Shown here: in pieces, positions 5,433 through 8,160 of the stretch
Layout: each line of letters starts with the position of its first letter
Position numbering within the stretch: position 1 is the stretch's first letter
Assembly: GCA_027013765.1 (NCBI GenBank)
Contig: JALWGG010000220.1
Coordinates: 1 to 8,160, forward strand
Source: Acidilobaceae archaeon
GTDB lineage: Archaea > Thermoproteota > Thermoprotei_A > Sulfolobales > Acidilobaceae
Length of the DNA stretch: 8,160 bases
Direction: 5' to 3'
Notes under the pieces: model-generated
Seen by the model: the letters and a program-made list of their open reading frames with translations, nothing else
Told to the model about the DNA's origin: nothing
Databases searched by the model: none
Translations under genes and position numbers: made by a program

Positions 5433-7288
5433 AGGAACTCGTCCAGGCCGAGCCTCTTCAAAGTCTCAGGCAGGGGCTTGCCCTCACTCCACCCCCTAAG
5501 CTTGTAGTACTCTGGCAGATACCTCTCAAGGGCTTCCTTCGCAGTCTTACCCTTGGCTGGCCCGTCTGGTAGTGGCTCCTCTAGGAGCCTCTTTGGCAGT
5601 GTGTCCTTGTACCCGTGTCCTTCCCTGACGGCGAATAGCCTCTCGGTGTTGTAGATCCTCTCTCCAGTCTCCATGAGCTCCTCTACCGTGAAGTCCTCCC
5701 ATCCCGTGGCGGCCTTTACAAGCTCTACATAGTCCTCCGGTCCCGTGGCGAATGTGTTGAACTTGCATACCACAAGCGAGTCTATGAAGGAGAAGTAGTC
5801 CTGCTGCATCTTCACCAGCTCTACCTTCTCCATATCCACCTTGAGCGGGTCGAACTTCTTGGGGACTCCGAGGACGTCGAAGCTTACGGAGTATGCTCTT
5901 AGGTGGCATCCTCCCCTGTTGCTGGTGGCGTAGGATAGTGCCATGCTGTTGATCCCTCTCGGGTCATAGGCTGGCATCTCCATACCCTTGACGTGTATGG
6001 CTGCGTCTGGGACTCCGAAGTATTCTGCAAGCCTCTTTGCACCCTCAGCCACTAGGTCCCCGATCCTGTTCCTGTATGCCGCCATCCAGATTAGCTGTAT
6101 GAGGGCCTGGGGGTTGCCCCACTCTGGATTCACGTCCCCGAGTAGCTCGAAGAGTTCTTTAGCCTTCTCCTCCGGCAGCTCCCCCTTCTTGGCCCTCTCA
6201 TAGATCTCCATTAGTGTTGCCACTGTCGAGCCGAAGCTTATGGTGTCGAACCCCATGTCATTCATCAGGTAGTTGGCCTTGACGAGGGCGTCTAGGTCCC
6301 CGATCATGGTGTCAGCACCGTTGGCCCATATAGTCTCATACTCTGGCCCCTCGGAGAGGGGTGTCTTGTAGGGGCCTGACTCGACCTCGCTCACCCTGGA
6401 GCACTGGATGACGCAGCCCCAGCACCCCTTCCTGGCCTTTAGGTAGGTCTCTGCCAGCTTCTCACCGCTTATGTTGAATGCTTTATCGAATTTGCCCCGG
6501 GTCCAGTTCTGTGTTGGTAGTGCGCCGTGGGCGTTGATCACGTTGACTAGGACGGCTGTGCCGAACTCATATAGGCTCTTGCTTATAGGGTGCTCCATTA
6601 TCTTCTTTATAACCTTCTTGGCCTCCGCCATATACCTGTTCTTATCATATAATTCATCCATCACCTTCCTATTCCCGTAGGCCCATATAGCCTTGACCTT
6701 CTTAGAGGCTATCACTGATGCCAGCCCGGCCCTCCCGGCGGCCCTGTACCTGTCATTCATGACAGCCGCTATCCTGGACCTGTTCTCGGCCGCTGGCCCG
6801 ACTGCTAGGACGCTGCCAAGCGACTCCTTAGTGATGCCTACTGTCTCCCTTATGATCTTCTCCGTGTGGAATACGCCCTTGCCCCATAGGTTGCTTGCAT
6901 CGTGGAAGTTTATCTCCCCATTCACGATACTGATCCACACTGGCTCCTCGCTGGCCCCCTCAAGGATGAGCCCGTCATAGCCGGAGAAGCGGAGCCATGG
7001 GCCGAACTGTCCTCCGCTGTTTGCGTCTCCAAGGATCCCTGTTAGGGGGCTCTTAGCCACTACATGGTACCTGCCGCTTTCGATCGCTGCTGTGCCGACG
7101 ATTGGGCCTGTTAGTATGAATACCTTATTGTCGGGGCTGAAGGGGTCTATCCCCTTCGGTATCTCCTTGAGTGCTAGGTATGCCCCGAGGCCCCTGCCTC
7201 CTATGAACCTCCTAACGGTCTTGTCATCAATCTTCTCCACGGAGACCTTCTGTCTATGTAAATCTATTCTCGCGAGTTTTAACTCCAT
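5417..7288 (-). CDS. aor: Tungsten-type aldehyde:ferredoxin oxidoreductase
   Basis: Oxidises aldehydes to carboxylic acids and reduces ferredoxin, using tungsten on two pyranopterins plus one [4Fe-4S] cluster; cytoplasmic. Numbered from the upstream ATG at 7297 (626 residues), it shows IGGRGLGAYLALKEIP (32-47), SGGQFGPWLRFSGYDGLILEG (94-114), cluster ligands C292, C295 and C299 (CWGCVIQC) with C511 (VVCKF), and GPEYE at 317-321. NDMGFD (346-351) is a pterin-binding motif, PAYDPRG is at 442-448, and RGGCHLRAY (461-469) holds the conserved His. All family hallmarks are intact. Length fits AOR/FOR rather than longer GAPOR enzymes; the aldehyde range is not readable. ATG at 7288 (623 residues) is preferred: GGAGG at 7298-7302 abuts the 7297 ATG with no spacing but lies nine bases from 7288. 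The gene is divergent from ferredoxin and convergent with the MoaD-like pair. Confidence 0.96.
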   Translation of the reverse strand: MELKLARIDLHRQKVSVEKIDDKTVRRFIGGRGLGAYLALKEIPKGIDPFSPDNKVFILTGPIVGTAAIESGRYHVVAKSPLTGILGDANSGGQFGPWLRFSGYDGLILEGASEEPVWISIVNGEINFHDASNLWGKGVFHTEKIIRETVGITKESLGSVLAVGPAAENRSRIAAVMNDRYRAAGRAGLASVIASKKVKAIWAYGNRKVMDELYDKNRYMAEAKKVIKKIMEHPISKSLYEFGTAVLVNVINAHGALPTQNWTRGKFDKAFNISGEKLAETYLKARKGCWGCVIQCSRVSEVESGPYKTPLSEGPEYETIWANGADTMIGDLDALVKANYLMNDMGFDTISFGSTVATLMEIYERAKKGELPEEKAKELFELLGDVNPEWGNPQALIQLIWMAAYRNRIGDLVAEGAKRLAEYFGVPDAAIHVKGMEMPAYDPRGINSMALSYATSNRGGCHLRAYSVSFDVLGVPKKFDPLKVDMEKVELVKMQQDYFSFIDSLVVCKFNTFATGPEDYVELVKAATGWEDFTVEELMETGERIYNTERLFAVREGHGYKDTLPKRLLEEPLPDGPAKGKTAKEALERYLPEYYKLRGWSEGKPLPETLKRLGLDEFLYIVS

Positions 7289-7297
7289 ACTTGACAT

Positions 7298-7302
7298 CCT
7301 CC
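7298..7302 (-). promoter_or_regulatory. Shine-Dalgarno of the AOR gene, deciding the start
   Basis: On the minus strand GGAGG directly abuts ATG 7297 and lies nine bases before ATG 7288. Only the second spacing is workable for a ribosome binding site, so the protein most likely begins MELKLARIDL, which matches the short N-terminus usual in this family. Confidence 0.6.
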
Positions 7303-7340
7303 AGGATCCTTTATACTACTAATATTATAGATTAGTGGGG

Positions 7341-7348
7341 ATATATAA
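7341..7348 (-). promoter_or_regulatory. TATA box for the AOR gene
   Basis: On the minus strand this reads TTATATAT, a near-ideal archaeal TATA box. Standard spacing puts the start of transcription near 7318, giving a leader of about 30 bases that includes the GGAGG at 7298-7302. A second AT-rich block (CTATAATATT, 7321-7330) is closer but would start transcription at or inside the SD. Confidence 0.55.
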
Positions 7349-7370
7349 CAATTATGTTGATGTGCATCCA

Positions 7371-7386
7371 GTGGGAGTACTTCCAC
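7371..7386. promoter_or_regulatory. Near-palindrome in the divergent AOR/ferredoxin region, possible operator
   Basis: GTGGGAGTACTTCCAC is a 16-base inverted repeat broken only by one G-T pair in each half. It lies between the two divergent TATA boxes, about 22 bases upstream of the AOR box. The dyad shape and place suit a dimeric winged-helix regulator that could act on AOR and perhaps ferredoxin together. No regulator gene is visible in the window. Confidence 0.35.
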
Positions 7387-7412
7387 GTCTATACCACCCA
7401 TTACACGTATAT
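7381..7412. repeat. 12-base direct repeat phased by 20 bases
   Basis: TTCCACGTCTAT (7381-7392) and TTACACGTATAT (7401-7412) match at 10 of 12 positions and are spaced exactly 20 bases, about two helical turns, so they face the same side of the DNA. The first copy overlaps the right half of the near-palindrome at 7371-7386. Together they may form a composite protein-binding region, but with only two copies chance is possible. Confidence 0.25.
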
Positions 7413-7452
7413 GCCTGTACCAACAATATTGCCACACCAATACCACTCAAGA

Positions 7453-7467
7453 GCAAATCCTTTTTAA
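7453..7467 (+). promoter_or_regulatory. BRE/TATA element for the ferredoxin gene
   Basis: GCAAAT (7453-7458) followed by CCTTTTTAA resembles an archaeal BRE plus a T-rich TATA element (TTTTTAA, 7461-7467). Standard spacing puts transcription start near 7489-7491, leaving about 23 bases before ATG 7514. The match to the TATA consensus is moderate. Confidence 0.45.
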
Positions 7468-7513
7468 CAAGCCCATACAATAAATACATCATGAATCATG
7501 AAGGGTGGATGAG

Positions 7514-7840
7514 ATGAGCAGTCTGGCAAACTTCGTGAGAGTAGTAGTCGACCAGGACAGCTGTATAAGCTGTGGAGCATGCATAGAGGTATGCCCCTAT
7601 GACGCTCTAGAGTTTGACGAGAATATGAAGGCTAGGCTGATATGGGAGAAGTGTCAGGACGACTTTGCATGCATAGCCAGCTGCCCGGTAGACTGTATAT
7701 ACAAGACCGACGAGGCCCCAGACGAGTTCAAGGCCAAGCCTGGATGGTACAGGATAGGCAAGGAGCTGACGCCGGAGGAGCAGAAGGCCTTCGAGGAGTG
7801 GAAGCAGAAGTACGGGGTCACAGCCGAGCCTGTATCCTAG
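7514..7840 (+). CDS. Two-motif ferredoxin with Asp replacing a cysteine in the second motif
   Basis: A 108-residue electron carrier, probably the acceptor for AOR and OFOR. Numbered from ATG 7514, motif one is complete: C17, C20, C23 and C27-P. Motif two is C47-x2-D50-x2-C53-x3-C57-P, so the second of its four cysteines is Asp, with a further Cys at 61 (CPVDC). By the usual ligand exchange, C17/C20/C23/C57 bind one [4Fe-4S] and C47/C53/C27 bind the other, predicted to be [3Fe-4S] or Asp-ligated [4Fe-4S]. An acidic and lysine-rich tail of about 45 residues (from 64) has no cysteine and probably forms a helix. ATG 7514 is preferred over in-frame GTG 7505 because GGGTGGAT (7503-7510) is a good SD for it. 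The gene is divergent from AOR and ends 14 bases before the convergent membrane-protein gene. Confidence 0.9.
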   Translation: MSSLANFVRVVVDQDSCISCGACIEVCPYDALEFDENMKARLIWEKCQDDFACIASCPVDCIYKTDEAPDEFKAKPGWYRIGKELTPEEQKAFEEWKQKYGVTAEPVS

Positions 7841-7854
7841 AGGGGTATACGTTA

Positions 7855-8097
7855 TCAGGCATTATCCTCCCTCTTTTTTGAAACCTCGCCCAGTAGCCTG
7901 TAGGCTAGGAATACTACTATGCCGGTCTCCACCACCAGGAATACGTAGTCTCCTCTGAGGTATGCATATACTGCTAGGAGTAGCGCGCCCGTCATGTTGA
8001 ATGAGTATAGCCATATCCACCTCTTGACTATGAAGGAGGCGAATACCAGTAGCATTCCAGCTATCCCCAGTAGCTGGACTCCCTCCATGCTAGGCAC
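7855..8097 (-). CDS. Small three-helix membrane protein (CBU_0592/YgjV-like)
   Basis: An 80-residue integral membrane protein with three hydrophobic segments at about 7-24, 28-46 and 51-69, short loops (KRW and RGD), and a charged C-terminal tail (SKKREDN). The pattern GxxGxxLxxxA in helix 1, NxTGALLLAVYAY in helix 2 and an acidic ETG in helix 3 recalls the uncharacterised CBU_0592-like/YgjV small membrane family. This is by eye and not certain. Some SWEET-like half-transporters share the size and helix number. GTG 8097 has a strong SD (GGAGGAGGGTG, 8102-8112) six bases away. ATG 8088 would remove three residues, has AGGGTG six bases upstream, and lies one base after the stop of the preceding gene. 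Either start implies an operon with that gene. Confidence 0.7.
   Translation of the reverse strand: MPSMEGVQLLGIAGMLLVFASFIVKRWIWLYSFNMTGALLLAVYAYLRGDYVFLVVETGIVVFLAYRLLGEVSKKREDNA
7874..7879 (+). terminator. Possible T-tract terminator of the ferredoxin gene
   Basis: Six T residues follow a pyrimidine-rich stretch, 34 bases after the ferredoxin stop. Archaeal termination commonly uses such T tracts without a hairpin. The tract lies inside the 3' end of the convergent membrane-protein gene, where it encodes lysines on the other strand. Confidence 0.35.
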
Positions 8098-8160
8098 CCT
8101 GCACCCTCCTCCTGAATGCGGGCACCTCTCTTATCAGCCTATCAACAACCTCCTCTATAC
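8090..8160 (-). CDS. 3' end of an unidentified gene, truncated by the window edge
   Basis: On the minus strand one frame is open from the window edge to TAG at 8090-8092, giving 22 residues that end REVPAFRRRVQGA. The other two minus frames have stops here. The stop sits one base before the ATG option, and eight bases into the GTG option, of the membrane-protein gene. This fits the tight operon style of the window. The stretch is charged and looks like a C-terminal helix plus a basic tail; it is too short to name. Confidence 0.55.
   Translation of the reverse strand, partial: IEEVVDRLIREVPAFRRRVQGA

Noticed and set aside
5547..5909. Minus-strand open frame of 120 codons within the AOR gene.
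   Set aside because: It is an alternate frame of the intact AOR coding sequence, with an Arg/Gly-rich composition typical of frame shadows.
7335..7517. 60-codon plus-strand frame across the AOR/ferredoxin gap.
   Set aside because: It would cover promoters for both genes, has no SD, and its composition is unlike neighbouring proteins. Only its last eight codons are noted separately.

Overview
The window looks like a chromosomal segment of a hyperthermophilic crenarchaeon (Thermoproteota), most likely of the Desulfurococcales/Acidilobales type. The reasons are codon use (Arg almost always AGG, Ile mostly ATA, many CTA and GAG codons), GTG/TTG as well as ATG starts, archaeal TATA boxes, short Shine-Dalgarno (SD) motifs of the GGTG/GGAGG type, very tight gene packing, and gene content: a two-subunit fused-type 2-oxoacid:ferredoxin oxidoreductase (OFOR) and a tungsten-type aldehyde:ferredoxin oxidoreductase (AOR). 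The genus is inference.

Layout. (1) 1-979, plus strand: an unrecognised protein whose frame is open to the window edge, overlapping by one base a small class I SAM methyltransferase. (2) 980-1083: gap with a clear TATA box. (3) 1084-4801, plus strand: a tight operon of OFOR subunit a (gamma-alpha fusion), OFOR subunit b, and a lipoate-protein-ligase-like protein with an apparently eroded active site. (4) 4841-5432, plus strand: two adjacent MoaD/ThiS-like beta-grasp proteins. The first has no C-terminal diglycine. The second has one followed by extra residues, and its start lies in an inverted repeat. (5) 5417-7288, minus strand: AOR, whose 3' end overlaps the second MoaD-like gene by 16 bases. 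(6) 7289-7513: divergent control region between AOR and ferredoxin, with TATA boxes for both directions, a 16-base near-palindrome and a 20-base-phased direct repeat. (7) 7514-7840, plus strand: a two-motif ferredoxin with Asp in place of one cluster cysteine. (8) 7855-8160, minus strand: a small three-helix membrane protein preceded by the 3' end of another gene.

How the genes may work together. OFOR oxidises 2-oxoacids to acyl-CoA and reduces ferredoxin. Such enzymes also leak aldehydes by non-oxidative decarboxylation, and AOR oxidises aldehydes to acids, again reducing ferredoxin. AOR needs a tungsten-bispyranopterin cofactor whose dithiolene sulfur comes through a MoaD-type carrier, so MoaD-like genes beside AOR make sense. 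The window therefore reads as a compact 2-oxoacid/aldehyde redox module with a private ferredoxin and perhaps private pterin-sulfur components. The less explained parts are the lipoate-ligase-like gene behind an enzyme that does not use lipoate, and the two non-standard MoaD-like proteins. No CRISPR array, rRNA, tRNA, insertion sequence or integrase was found.
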